Part shown: one piece after another, positions 1 to 8,084 of the stretch
How the letters are laid out: every line of letters begins with the position of its first letter
Numbering within the stretch: position 1 is the stretch's first letter
Source of the DNA: Marinovum sp.
GTDB lineage: Bacteria > Pseudomonadota > Alphaproteobacteria > Rhodobacterales > Rhodobacteraceae
Direction: 5' to 3'
DNA: 33,586 nt
NCBI GenBank assembly: GCA_022447495.1
Contig: JAKVBH010000025.1
Span: forward strand, 28,927-62,512
The notes under the pieces: model-generated
The model's database searches: none
What the model was told of the DNA's origin: nothing
Seen by the model: the letters and a program-made list of their open reading frames with translations, nothing else
Made by a program: the position numbers and the translations under genes

Positions 1-880
1 GACCACCTTGATCCCAACGCTCTTGCTCAAAGAACCCTATGCCAGCCGCTTTGAAACCGGCGTCAGCCGGGAGGGTTTGCAATCGTTGACACGGATTAGC
101 CGGATGCTTGACGATATATTGAACCGCGTCCCATGGCGGCAAGCCGCCTATGTTGGGGGCGCGGCGTTTGCGCACAAAGCCGGCCTGCATGCCAGCGCGA
201 TCCTCAAAAACCCCGCGACCTATGAGCATATCGAGCCCAGTGCCGTAGGCAATTCGCGCATAATTCCGATGTCGAACCAGGCGGGGCTGTCCAACCTGCG
301 CAGCCGTTTGGCGGATGCAGGCGTGTCCATACCCAAAGGCGACCCAGCTCTGGCCCGCATCTTGGACACAGTGAAGCGGCGCGAAGCAGAGGGGTATAGC
401 TATGACACGGCCCAAGCATCTTTTGAGCTTTTGGCACGCGATGAAGTGGGTGAACTTCCTGCTTTCTTCGACGTGAAGCGCTACAAGGTCACCGTTGAAC
501 GGCGCAAGAACAAGCACAACAAGATGGTGTCTCTTGCTGAGGCTGTTGTTGTGGTTCAAGTCGACGGCGAGAAACGCCTTTCGGTCTCGGAGAGCTTTGA
601 TGAGACGGGCACCGACCGTGGCCCCGTCAACGCGCTCTACAAAGCACTTGGCAAGGATTTGGGGCGGCACCAATCCGTGATCGACGACATGCGGTTGGTC
701 GACTTCAAAGTACGGATCACACAAGGCGGCATAGACGCCAAAACCCGCGTTACCATCGACAGTGAAGACGGCCAGGGGCGGATTTGGTCCACGGTTGGTG
801 TGTCAGCCAACATAATTGATGCCTCCTTCGAGGCGCTCTTAGACGCGATCCGCTGGAAATTGGTGCGCGATGGCGGCTGA
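1..880 (+). CDS. cimA: Citramalate synthase, C-terminal part (5' end outside window)
   Basis: The reading frame is already open at the left edge (codons from base 2), so only about 292 C-terminal residues are present. The visible part holds the end of the HMGL-like TIM barrel, with the motif AFAHKAGLHASAI typical of the isopropylmalate/citramalate synthase family, followed by a LeuA-type regulatory domain in the last ~130 residues. The spacing and the ETGVS and YSYDTAQASFELL stretches fit the long citramalate synthase type rather than LeuA. The enzyme condenses acetyl-CoA and pyruvate to (R)-citramalate, which feeds isoleucine synthesis through 2-oxobutanoate; the regulatory domain normally senses the end product. 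The stop overlaps the next gene by 11 bases, so the two are probably co-transcribed. Family is clear; exact substrate is inferred from family resemblance. Confidence 0.9.
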   Translation, partial: TTLIPTLLLKEPYASRFETGVSREGLQSLTRISRMLDDILNRVPWRQAAYVGGAAFAHKAGLHASAILKNPATYEHIEPSAVGNSRIIPMSNQAGLSNLRSRLADAGVSIPKGDPALARILDTVKRREAEGYSYDTAQASFELLARDEVGELPAFFDVKRYKVTVERRKNKHNKMVSLAEAVVVVQVDGEKRLSVSESFDETGTDRGPVNALYKALGKDLGRHQSVIDDMRLVDFKVRITQGGIDAKTRVTIDSEDGQGRIWSTVGVSANIIDASFEALLDAIRWKLVRDGG

Positions 881-1640
881 TGTGCCGGATTGGATTGCGT
901 CTGCAGGGATTGTGGAGCGTGGCGACCCGACACGTTTCGCGGCGACCATGGCTGCGCCGTTGGAGGTGCGCGCCGCGCTCTTCCCACTTTACGCCATGGC
1001 AGTTGAAGTGGCGCGGGCGCCGTGGGTGACGCAAGAAGCGATGATCGGCGAAATGCGTCTGCAATGGTGGCGTGATGCTCTCGAGGAGATTGCAGAGGGC
1101 GTCGAAGTGCGACGCCATGAGGTCACAACGGCGCTTGCCGCACGGTTGACGGTCGATCAAGCCAAGCGACTTGATGAAACGGTCGCTGCTCGGCGTTGGG
1201 ATCTCTACCGGGACCCATTTGAAGATATCGGACACTTTGAACGCTACATTGACCAAACTACAGGGCATGTGATGGCAACGGGCGTGGAACTTCTGGGCGG
1301 GCATGATACCTCGGAGCTTCGAAATCTTACATTCGCAGCGGGCGTGGCTGGTTTCCTCAAGGCCGTCCCAGAATTGGAAGCCCAGTGGCGTGTCCCGCTG
1401 TTGGACGGTCGCCCGGATGCGATATCTCAATTGGCACAGGATGCGCTTACAAAGCTTCGGTCATTTAAGCGCGAGTCGGTCGCGCGCGCTGCATGGCCTG
1501 CGTTGATGCCTGCATTTGAGGCCCGTTCCGTCCTGCAACAGGCGGCGCGCGATCCGCAGGCAGTGTCAGGGGGATGTTTGGGCCCAACCGGGCTTTCGCG
1601 GCCGTGGGCTTTGCTACGCGCTAGATCCGGACGTTTCTAA
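870..1640 (+). CDS. Squalene/phytoene synthase-like protein (NDUFAF6-like type)
   Basis: A 256-residue protein whose ATG lies inside the end of cimA. The stretch LFPLYAMAVEVARAPW followed by EMRLQWWRDALEEI is the signature of the short squalene/phytoene synthase-like proteins that include the mitochondrial complex I assembly factor NDUFAF6. I do not see the two Asp-rich DxxxD motifs that bind prenyl diphosphate in true squalene or phytoene synthases, so catalysis of prenyl condensation is doubtful. There are no carotenoid genes nearby, which also argues against a pigment role. The C-terminus reads through in frame to a stop only 5 bases from the convergent MFS gene. A helical isoprenoid-fold protein of uncertain function is the safest call. 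Confidence 0.75.
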   Translation: MAADVPDWIASAGIVERGDPTRFAATMAAPLEVRAALFPLYAMAVEVARAPWVTQEAMIGEMRLQWWRDALEEIAEGVEVRRHEVTTALAARLTVDQAKRLDETVAARRWDLYRDPFEDIGHFERYIDQTTGHVMATGVELLGGHDTSELRNLTFAAGVAGFLKAVPELEAQWRVPLLDGRPDAISQLAQDALTKLRSFKRESVARAAWPALMPAFEARSVLQQAARDPQAVSGGCLGPTGLSRPWALLRARSGRF

Positions 1641-1645
1641 GCACC

Positions 1646-2896
1646 TTAGCTTGTGGCCGCGGCGTCATTCTTGGGCTTAAGAACCAAAAACAGAAGAGCG
1701 CCAGCAGCCAGGATCAAGAACGGCGCCATCGCATAATTCACCGCAGACCAGCCCTGCACAACATCACCACCCGAACAGTTCATCAAACCGCCGGATGCCA
1801 GTGAGGCTAGTGTCACACCGCCAAAGACAATCAAGTCATTGAGGCCTTGAATGCGTCCTCGTTCTTCGGGTCGGTGGGACATGGTCAGAAGAGTCGTGGC
1901 CCCGATGAAACCAAAGTTCCAACCGATACCCAAAAGGATCAGAGCGCCAAAGAAATTAGTCAGCGTCACACCATTGAGCGCAACCAAACCTGCTGCGGCC
2001 AAGATCAAAAGACCGGTGGCCATGATCTTTTCCACCCCAAAGCGCGCGATCAGGTGACCAGTAAAGAACGACGGCAAGAACATCGCGATGACATGTGCTG
2101 TGACCACGTTGGAGGCATCAGGCACACCAAACCCACAGCCCACAACCGCCAAGGGCGTCGAGGTCATCACAAGGTTCATCAACGAATAGGATACGGCGCC
2201 TACGATGATTGCGACCAAGATTTGTGGCTGGCGCAAAATCTCGGCGGTGCTGCGGGTTGGGGCCGTTTGTTCTTGTGTCGGCGCGGGTTTTGGAATGTCG
2301 AGCAAGAAGAACATCAAAGCGCCAAAGACATTGATCAAAAGCGCTGCAATGTAGACCGGAAAGTACCGCATGATTGTGGCATCAGGCGAGTGACCCGCCA
2401 ACAACGAGACCAGTTGGGGGCCCACGACCGCAGAGATCAGTCCGCCAGCCAAAACATAGGAAATGGCTTTGGGGCGAAACGAGTCTGATGCGGTATCCGC
2501 TGCGGCAAAGCGATAGAATGCCTGAGCCGACATGTAGACGCCAGTCATGTATGAGGCTGCAAGAAAGAGCCAGAAGTTGTCAATAACCAAGGCAAAAGCA
2601 CCCAAGGCCGCCCCCAAAGCGCCGCCCAATGTGCCGATGAAAAAGCCCGGGCGACGGCCCATGCGCTGCATAAATGGCGAAAGCCATGGTGCCGTCGTCA
2701 TTGAGCCGAACACCATCAATGACATGGGCAACGTCGCCAAACAGACATTGGGTGCCATTTGCGTGCCCACAAGGCCGCATACCACGAAGATCATTGGGAC
2801 TTGTGAGCCCAAGATGGCTTGGGCCGCCACCAAAACGGCCACGTTGCGTTTTGCGCGTTGGTCGGGCGCGTGGGAAAGGATATCTGCCATGTTCAT
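1646..2896 (-). CDS. Major facilitator superfamily transporter
   Basis: A 416-residue protein with about twelve hydrophobic segments separated by short loops, and the MFS loop 2-3 style sequence FMQRMGRRPG. A longer, more hydrophilic central loop near residues 210-225 (PKPAPTQEQTAPTRST) divides the two six-helix halves, as usual for the superfamily. It should sit in the inner membrane as a secondary transporter. The substrate cannot be read from the sequence. The start could equally be the ATG two codons downstream (MNM-ADIL). It is transcribed alone, convergent with the preceding gene and divergent from the glycosylase, with about 115 bases holding both promoters. Confidence 0.88.
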   Translation of the reverse strand: MNMADILSHAPDQRAKRNVAVLVAAQAILGSQVPMIFVVCGLVGTQMAPNVCLATLPMSLMVFGSMTTAPWLSPFMQRMGRRPGFFIGTLGGALGAALGAFALVIDNFWLFLAASYMTGVYMSAQAFYRFAAADTASDSFRPKAISYVLAGGLISAVVGPQLVSLLAGHSPDATIMRYFPVYIAALLINVFGALMFFLLDIPKPAPTQEQTAPTRSTAEILRQPQILVAIIVGAVSYSLMNLVMTSTPLAVVGCGFGVPDASNVVTAHVIAMFLPSFFTGHLIARFGVEKIMATGLLILAAAGLVALNGVTLTNFFGALILLGIGWNFGFIGATTLLTMSHRPEERGRIQGLNDLIVFGGVTLASLASGGLMNCSGGDVVQGWSAVNYAMAPFLILAAGALLFLVLKPKNDAAATS

Positions 2897-3011
2897 TGCA
2901 CAGCCTTACGCCTGCGAGGACGCACGAGCAAGCGCTGCGACCCCTCTGGCATCATATCCTCATGCGATCTAAGATCACGGATTCAGGTCAGTTAGCCACC
3001 ATGGGAAATCT

Positions 3012-3635
3012 ATGCGCATTATTGACACAGACGCCTGTGTGGCCGAAGGGGCCGAATGGCTGGCGCAAAGCTGTCCTCGGATGGCCCATGCCATTGCGTT
3101 GACCGCTCCTTTGCCGCTGCGGCGCAGACCCGATGGATTTGCGCAATTGCTCTCCGCAATTGTGAGCCAACAGGTGTCAGTCGCCAGTGCCGCAGCCATT
3201 TGGGCGAAGCTCGACGCGGCGGCGATGACCACGCCCCAGGCGATCTTGGCCGTGGACGAAGATGACCTTAAGGCGCTTGGGCTCTCACGCCAGAAGGCAA
3301 GTTATGCCCGCGCGCTTGCCGAGGCAGGCATTGACTTTGACGGATTGCGCGCGGCGTCCACAGATGCGGTGACAAAGGAACTGACGGCGGTCAAAGGCAT
3401 CGGCATTTGGACGGCTGAGATCTATGCGATGTTCTCTTTGGGCCATGCTGATGTCTTTGCACCGGGCGATTTGGCGCTGCAGGAGGCCGCAAAGGTACTT
3501 TATGACCTGCCGGACCGGCCCAGGGAAAAGGCCCTGCGTGACATGGCGGAGGCCTGGTCGCCGTGGCGCTCGGTTGCAGCCCGGGTGCTTTGGGCCTACT
3601 ACCGCGTGGACAAAAAACGAGAGGGTATCCGGTGA
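3012..3635 (+). CDS. DNA-3-methyladenine glycosylase II (AlkA-like, HhH-GPD)
   Basis: A 207-residue HhH-GPD superfamily base-excision glycosylase. The helix-hairpin-helix lies at about residues 124-136 (LTAVKGIGIWTAE), followed by the Gly/Pro-rich loop and the catalytic aspartate at about D153 in FAPGDLALQ, the position matching the AlkA catalytic Asp. The conserved LLSAIVSQQVSVASA segment (about 46-60) is also typical. It lacks the extra N-terminal domain of E. coli AlkA, as do many alphaproteobacterial versions. It should remove alkylated purines from DNA in the cytoplasm. The next gene begins inside its stop codon (GTGA), so the pair is probably translationally coupled. Confidence 0.9.
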   Translation: MRIIDTDACVAEGAEWLAQSCPRMAHAIALTAPLPLRRRPDGFAQLLSAIVSQQVSVASAAAIWAKLDAAAMTTPQAILAVDEDDLKALGLSRQKASYARALAEAGIDFDGLRAASTDAVTKELTAVKGIGIWTAEIYAMFSLGHADVFAPGDLALQEAAKVLYDLPDRPREKALRDMAEAWSPWRSVAARVLWAYYRVDKKREGIR

Positions 3636-4297
3636 CACGTGTTTTAAACTCGGGCCGCATTGAGCCCAAATCTGGTTCGATCCGTTCTGCGGTGATCTTT
3701 TTACATGGCTATGGGGCCAATGGTGCCGACTTGCTTGGGCTTACTGATCCGCTGGGTGAGCATCTTCCAGATACGCTATTTCTGGCGCCCGACGCGCCTG
3801 AGGATTGCGCAGGGGCACCCATGGGGTTTCAGTGGTTTCCAATCCCATGGATTGACGGGTCCAGTCAGGAAGAGGCCGAAGCTGGCATGGCTCGCGCGGC
3901 GGAGGACCTGAACGCCTATCTCGACGGTGTGATGGTCGATGAAGACCTGCTGCCGGAACAGGTGGTCCTTTTTGGATTTTCTCAGGGCACGATGATGTCG
4001 CTGCATGTGGCGCCGCGGCGCGAAGATCCTGTGGCAGGCGTGGTTGCGTTCTCGGGTCGTCTATTGGTGCCGGAACTGCTCGAAGACGACGTGGTCAGCC
4101 GTATGCCCGTTTTGTTGGTCCACGGCGACCAAGATGACGTGGTGCCCGTGCAATCGCTCCCGGAAGCCGCGGAAGCGCTTCAAAAGGCCGAGTTCAAAGA
4201 GGTCTTTGCCCATATCATGAAGGGCACGGGCCACGGCATTGCCCCCGACGGCTTGGGCGTCGCGCTGGCATTTATGCGCGATCACTGCGGTCTCTAA
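3632..4297 (+). CDS. Phospholipase/carboxylesterase, alpha/beta hydrolase
   Basis: A 221-residue alpha/beta hydrolase of the small carboxylesterase (acyl-protein-thioesterase-like) family. The visible signature is the oxyanion segment FLHGYGANG (about 23-31), the nucleophile elbow GFSQG with Ser117, Asp168 in HGDQDDVVP, and His201 in GTGHGIAPDG. I place the start at the GTG at 3632, which overlaps the glycosylase stop by four bases and has a GAGAGG sequence a few bases upstream; a longer frame extends upstream but only inside the glycosylase gene. It probably hydrolyses short-chain esters in the cytoplasm; natural substrate unknown. The pairing with a repair glycosylase looks like simple co-transcription. 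Confidence 0.9.
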   Translation: MTRVLNSGRIEPKSGSIRSAVIFLHGYGANGADLLGLTDPLGEHLPDTLFLAPDAPEDCAGAPMGFQWFPIPWIDGSSQEEAEAGMARAAEDLNAYLDGVMVDEDLLPEQVVLFGFSQGTMMSLHVAPRREDPVAGVVAFSGRLLVPELLEDDVVSRMPVLLVHGDQDDVVPVQSLPEAAEALQKAEFKEVFAHIMKGTGHGIAPDGLGVALAFMRDHCGL

Positions 4298-5458
4298 GCA
4301 TTTCGACGGCAACTTGGCACATTGAGGGTCACAAAAAGGACGAGTATGCAAAAACCTGGCAGTATTTTTCCGAGTCAGGTTTCTCGCCAAGAGGTATTGG
4401 TTCCAGTCGGCCGCCCACGCATCCATATGCCACCGGGCGGTCTCGGCTGATTTCAAAAGAGCGGAGCCATTCCGTTAGTGGGCATGTGCTCTGGCTCATG
4501 TTGGCTATCAACTCACTAGGCCGTTCTTCGTACCAACATCGGCGTCATTTCGCTTTGCTACTACCTGCGTGTGTTGGTGGGCTTGGTCGATCACATAGCC
4601 GAGCTGGGGTTTGATTTTCATCATGAGAGCCACCAACCATCCGGAGATACGCCGTACGCGAGACAGGCCTATGGATGTGACAAACCCCTGCACACCCAAC
4701 GTGCATAGAGGAGGATTGTAGGTATCCTCGATGCCCACGGGCATGCGTCTGCGTTCGGTGATCAAGTCACGCTGCAAAGCCTCGATCTTCGATCAGAGCG
4801 CGCGTACGGAACGCCGAGCATCTCACGCGGTCTTGACCTCGTCAATGGCGGCGACGGGAGTACGCGCCTCTGCATGAAAGCCGCGTTTTCTATTTTTGTG
4901 AAACACGTACGACAGCAACGTGCCCGACGCCGTCACCGCTCGATTGGCGATAATGTCACCGCACTCGGATCGGACCGAATGGTTTGGGGCGAACCAAAGC
5001 GAACCCCAATTGGATCGATCAAAGACAAAGGTCTCGCCGCGAGCGATCATCTCTTTGTCAATTAACGAGGTCTGCGACCTCTCACCGGCGAGTTTTGTGA
5101 AGGCCCTCCGTGTGGCGGCTTTACATGTGCAAAACGGCAGAGGCATAGAGGCATTCCAATCCATATATGTTTGAATGTCTGGGCGGCAAACAGGTTAAAA
5201 ATAACTTGAAATAGTGTCTCGAAGTTACGCTTCGTCAGCGGCGCTAACCTGTCGGGTATACCCAACCTCTTCCTTAGGTTTCGGCAGCACCCATAGGTGC
5301 CAAACATTTTGGCGTTTGATGCCGGGTTACGCGTTCTTATGGTCGCGCAAAGACACAGCATTTGCGGGGCTTGTCAGAGTGCCGACGCGATATATAGTGG
5401 TATTAGAGCTGAGGCGGATGTCTCCGTCTTGGGTACATCAAAAGCACCGGGGCGAGAG
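4298..5458. other. Gene-poor stretch, probably degraded DNA
   Basis: About 1.16 kb with no gene I can support. Short minus-strand open frames exist at 4508-4777 (89 codons), 4823-5164 (113 codons) and 5062-5361 (99 codons), but none has a recognisable domain or a convincing ribosome binding site, and overlapping frames are broken by stops. The base composition is more mixed than in the flanking genes, with AT-rich patches such as 5195-5215. This suggests remnants of a decayed mobile element or lost gene. I could not match any fragment to a transposase family. Confidence 0.4.
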
Positions 5459-6058
5459 ATGATTCTACATACCGAAGACAGCGATTTCCGAACTGAATTC
5501 ACCCGAAGTCCAGGCGCCCTCAAGCATTTTCCTGCGCTTGTGCTCAACGCAGATTATCGGCCTTTGTCCTACTATCCTTTGTCACTTTGGCCATGGCAGG
5601 ACGCGATAAAGGCGGCCTATTTGGACAGGGTCGACATCGTGGCTGAGTATGAGGAGCAGGTGCATTCGCCCACGATCTCGCTCAAAATACCGTCCGTTGT
5701 GGTGCTCAAGGACTATGTAAAACCTCAAAAGCGCGTGGCCTTCACGCGCTTTAATTTGTTTCTGCGCGACGAATTTGCCTGTCAGTATTGTGGTGCCAGG
5801 GGCGAATTGACCTTTGACCACGTTGTGCCGCGCTCAGCAGGGGGGCGGACATCTTGGGAAAACGTGGTTGCGGCTTGCGCGCCGTGCAATCTCAAGAAAG
5901 GGTCGAAATCTCTTAAGCGCGCTGGCCTAGGTTTGCGTAAGCCTCCGCGCCAACCCGCCGCGGAAGAGCTACGCAATTTGGGCCGTAAGTTTCCTCCCAA
6001 CTACCTGCATGACAGTTGGATGGACTTCCTCTACTGGGACGCTGAACTCGACGCCTAA
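5459..6058 (+). CDS. HNH endonuclease
   Basis: A 199-residue protein with a C-terminal HNH nuclease domain. It contains a first Cys pair C108-x2-C111, the DH dyad D120-H121, Asn135, and a second pair C140-x2-C143 followed by Asn144, i.e. a zinc-bound beta-beta-alpha metal nuclease fold. The N-terminal half contains FPALVLNADYRPLSYYPLS and KPQKRVAFTRFNLFLRDEF, which mark a well-conserved stand-alone HNH protein that I recall being widespread in Rhodobacteraceae and cyanobacteria-like relatives. I chose the ATG at 5459 because homology begins there; the frame is open for 54 codons upstream, inside the degraded region. Its role is not known; it is not next to a methyltransferase. Its stop overlaps the convergent MFS gene by four bases. 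Confidence 0.88.
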   Translation: MILHTEDSDFRTEFTRSPGALKHFPALVLNADYRPLSYYPLSLWPWQDAIKAAYLDRVDIVAEYEEQVHSPTISLKIPSVVVLKDYVKPQKRVAFTRFNLFLRDEFACQYCGARGELTFDHVVPRSAGGRTSWENVVAACAPCNLKKGSKSLKRAGLGLRKPPRQPAAEELRNLGRKFPPNYLHDSWMDFLYWDAELDA

Positions 6059-7566
6059 GTGGTTTTGGCCTTTTGGCGCGACGGCAGACCAATCCACGCG
6101 ACCAAAGCAGCAACAATCGCCAGTGCGGATGCAATGAAACATAGAGTCTGGAACGTCACAAAAGACGCGCTGATATGTTTGATGTCCTCACTGGTCGCGC
6201 CAAAGGCCTTTTGCCCACCTGCTGCACGGTAGACGACTGTGGTCACCGTGGTGAGCCCGGCAATGGCCAACATACCGCCGACCCGTGACACTGTGTTGTT
6301 TGCACCAGACGCCGTGCCAGATAGATCATCGTCAATCGATTTCATAACCGTGGCCGACAGTGGCCCAACAGCCAAGGCCATGCCAATCCCAAAAAGCGTC
6401 ATGGCGGGGAGTATCTGACTCCAAATCGCATAACTTGGCGTGGCAAGTGCCAAACCTAAGGCACCGAACCCGATGGAGAGCGCTCCTATCGCCAGGAGCG
6501 GACGCGGCCCAATGCGGTCGCTTAGCCGTCCAACGGGTCCCGACAGCGCGCCCATAAAGATCGCCAAGGGCGCAAAGACGGCGCTTACGTTGATTGCGGG
6601 TTCGCGCCACACGTCTATGAGAAGGACCGGCAGGAAAAAGAAAACCGACGTTATCATGCCGTAAAACACGAGTGAGAATAAGTTGGCCACGCGAAAGGCT
6701 CGCGCCGCAAAAAGCCGAAGCGGAAGGATAGGCGCCTTGGCCAATCTTTGTTGGAACATGAACGCCAGGATGACAAAAGCCGAGAGGCCCAAGACCCCAA
6801 GGTTGACCCTACCTTCGCCAGCGTCTGCCCCAAGGCCCCATGTCAAAAGAAGCAAGCCCAAGGTGATCAATGCGGCGCCTAACCAATCCAACCGGGCGCC
6901 TGAGCGTGCGTCGTCAGAGAGATCGGCTCGCCGCAGCAGATAGAAGGATACCAGACCAAAGGGCAGGTTGATTGCGAAAATCCAGCGCCAGACCTCGTCT
7001 CCGCCATAGGTGAGGGCAAGCCCGCCTGCGATGGGGCCTATGGCCGTGGCCCCTGCGGATGCCGCTGCCCACAGGCCAATCGCTGCGCCGCGTTCCTCTT
7101 TGGGGTAAGCGCGCGATAGGGTCGCCAATGATCCGGCAGTTAAAACGGCGGCGCCAAGACCTTGCAGCGCACGCATGACGATTAGGTCCATGGCTGACGA
7201 CGCAAAGGCACAGCCCAACGACGCCATGACGAAAAAAAGCAAGGCTGCCCGCAACAAGCGGCCCAGACCAAAGCGGTCGCCGAGCGCGCCTCCCAAAAGA
7301 TTGAACGAGGCGAGTGTTAGGAAATAGGCCGTGGAGAACCACTGCGCCTGCGCCAGAGACGTATCGAGCGATAACCGGATCGAGGGCAGAGCGATGGGCA
7401 CAACGGCCCCGTCAATAAACCCCATCGCCGAGGCCAATATGGTGGCCCAAAGCACCAAAGGCCGCTTGTCTTCGTCACAGAATCCCTCACGAAAAACAGG
7501 CGCCGGATCGGGCGCCTGTTGAGCTGACGTTTCTGTACCTGACATAGACGAGGCCGGGCCGGCCAA
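6055..7566 (-). CDS. MFS multidrug efflux transporter, DHA2 (14-TM) type
   Basis: A 503-residue transporter of the EmrB/QacA drug:proton antiporter group. The conserved features are AQWFSTAYFLTLASF in helix 2, the loop GDRFGLGR, RALQGLGAA, and a motif C-like GATAIGPIAGG in helix 5. The number of hydrophobic segments fits fourteen helices. The likely role is proton-driven export of toxic compounds across the inner membrane. The frame begins with TTG at 7566, five bases after the bactofilin stop and behind GAAGGG; an alternative start is the ATG at 7545, which lacks a clear ribosome site. It follows M23 peptidase and bactofilin in the same direction, so it may be co-transcribed with them. Substrate unknown. 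Confidence 0.88.
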   Translation of the reverse strand: MAGPASSMSGTETSAQQAPDPAPVFREGFCDEDKRPLVLWATILASAMGFIDGAVVPIALPSIRLSLDTSLAQAQWFSTAYFLTLASFNLLGGALGDRFGLGRLLRAALLFFVMASLGCAFASSAMDLIVMRALQGLGAAVLTAGSLATLSRAYPKEERGAAIGLWAAASAGATAIGPIAGGLALTYGGDEVWRWIFAINLPFGLVSFYLLRRADLSDDARSGARLDWLGAALITLGLLLLTWGLGADAGEGRVNLGVLGLSAFVILAFMFQQRLAKAPILPLRLFAARAFRVANLFSLVFYGMITSVFFFLPVLLIDVWREPAINVSAVFAPLAIFMGALSGPVGRLSDRIGPRPLLAIGALSIGFGALGLALATPSYAIWSQILPAMTLFGIGMALAVGPLSATVMKSIDDDLSGTASGANNTVSRVGGMLAIAGLTTVTTVVYRAAGGQKAFGATSEDIKHISASFVTFQTLCFIASALAIVAALVAWIGLPSRQKAKTT

Positions 7567-7571
7567 CCCGA

Positions 7572-8084
7572 TTACCCTTCAGATTTTGCGGCTGGTGCCG
7601 CGGAGGGTGGTGTTGGCGATGGCTTGGACTTGCCCGCGTTGAGCGGGTCGTCCTGACGCTGCACGGAACCTTCGAAGTGAGCGCCGCTTTCAATCGCGAT
7701 TGTCTTGTGAATGATGTCACCTTCGACGCGCGCGGTGGCGGTGAGGCGGACCTTTAGGCCACGTACACGGCCAACGATGCGGCCGTTCACGACCACGTCG
7801 TCCGCGGTGACCTCGCCTTTGATCGTGGCACTTTCACCAACGGTTAGGAGGTGGGCGCGGATGTCACCCTCAACTGTGCCTTCGACCTGGATGTCGCCGG
7901 TTGTCTTGAGGTTGCCGGTGATGTGCAAGTCCGCAGACAGCACAGATGCTGGCGGCTTTGCTTTAGGCGGAGACGCTTTAAAATCGGGGCGTGGCGCGGG
8001 GGCCGCTGCAGGCTCGGGCATTGCAGGCTTTCCTGTCTCGTCAGCCCTGGGGGCAGGTTCGTTGATTTTGCTTTTAGAAAACAT
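7572..8084 (-). CDS. Bactofilin family cytoskeletal protein
   Basis: A 170-residue protein with a Pro/Ala-rich disordered N-terminus (about 1-46), a central bactofilin domain (about 48-145) of short beta repeats such as GNLKTTGDIQVEGTVEGDI, and a disordered Pro/Ser/Ala tail. Bactofilins polymerise without nucleotides into membrane-associated filaments that position cell-wall enzymes. Its ATG lies inside the last codons of the upstream M23 peptidase gene (11-base overlap), which strongly suggests coupled translation. The pairing of a bactofilin with an M23 endopeptidase is a recurring arrangement in bacteria where the filament localises the peptidase for cell shape. Confidence 0.93.
   Translation of the reverse strand: MFSKSKINEPAPRADETGKPAMPEPAAAPAPRPDFKASPPKAKPPASVLSADLHITGNLKTTGDIQVEGTVEGDIRAHLLTVGESATIKGEVTADDVVVNGRIVGRVRGLKVRLTATARVEGDIIHKTIAIESGAHFEGSVQRQDDPLNAGKSKPSPTPPSAAPAAKSEG

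Noticed and set aside
1520..1640. Frameshift at the C-terminus of the squalene synthase-like gene
   Set aside because: The tail looks unusual, but the frame ends in a plausible LLRARSGRF sequence just before the convergent gene; no shift is needed.
1847..2488. 213-codon open frame on the plus strand
   Set aside because: It is antisense to the MFS transporter and His/Gln-rich without any domain.
4508..5164. IS110 or other transposase remnants
   Set aside because: I tried to match the minus-strand frames to IS110, IS5 and IS66 transposases by eye and found no convincing motif, so no family is claimed.
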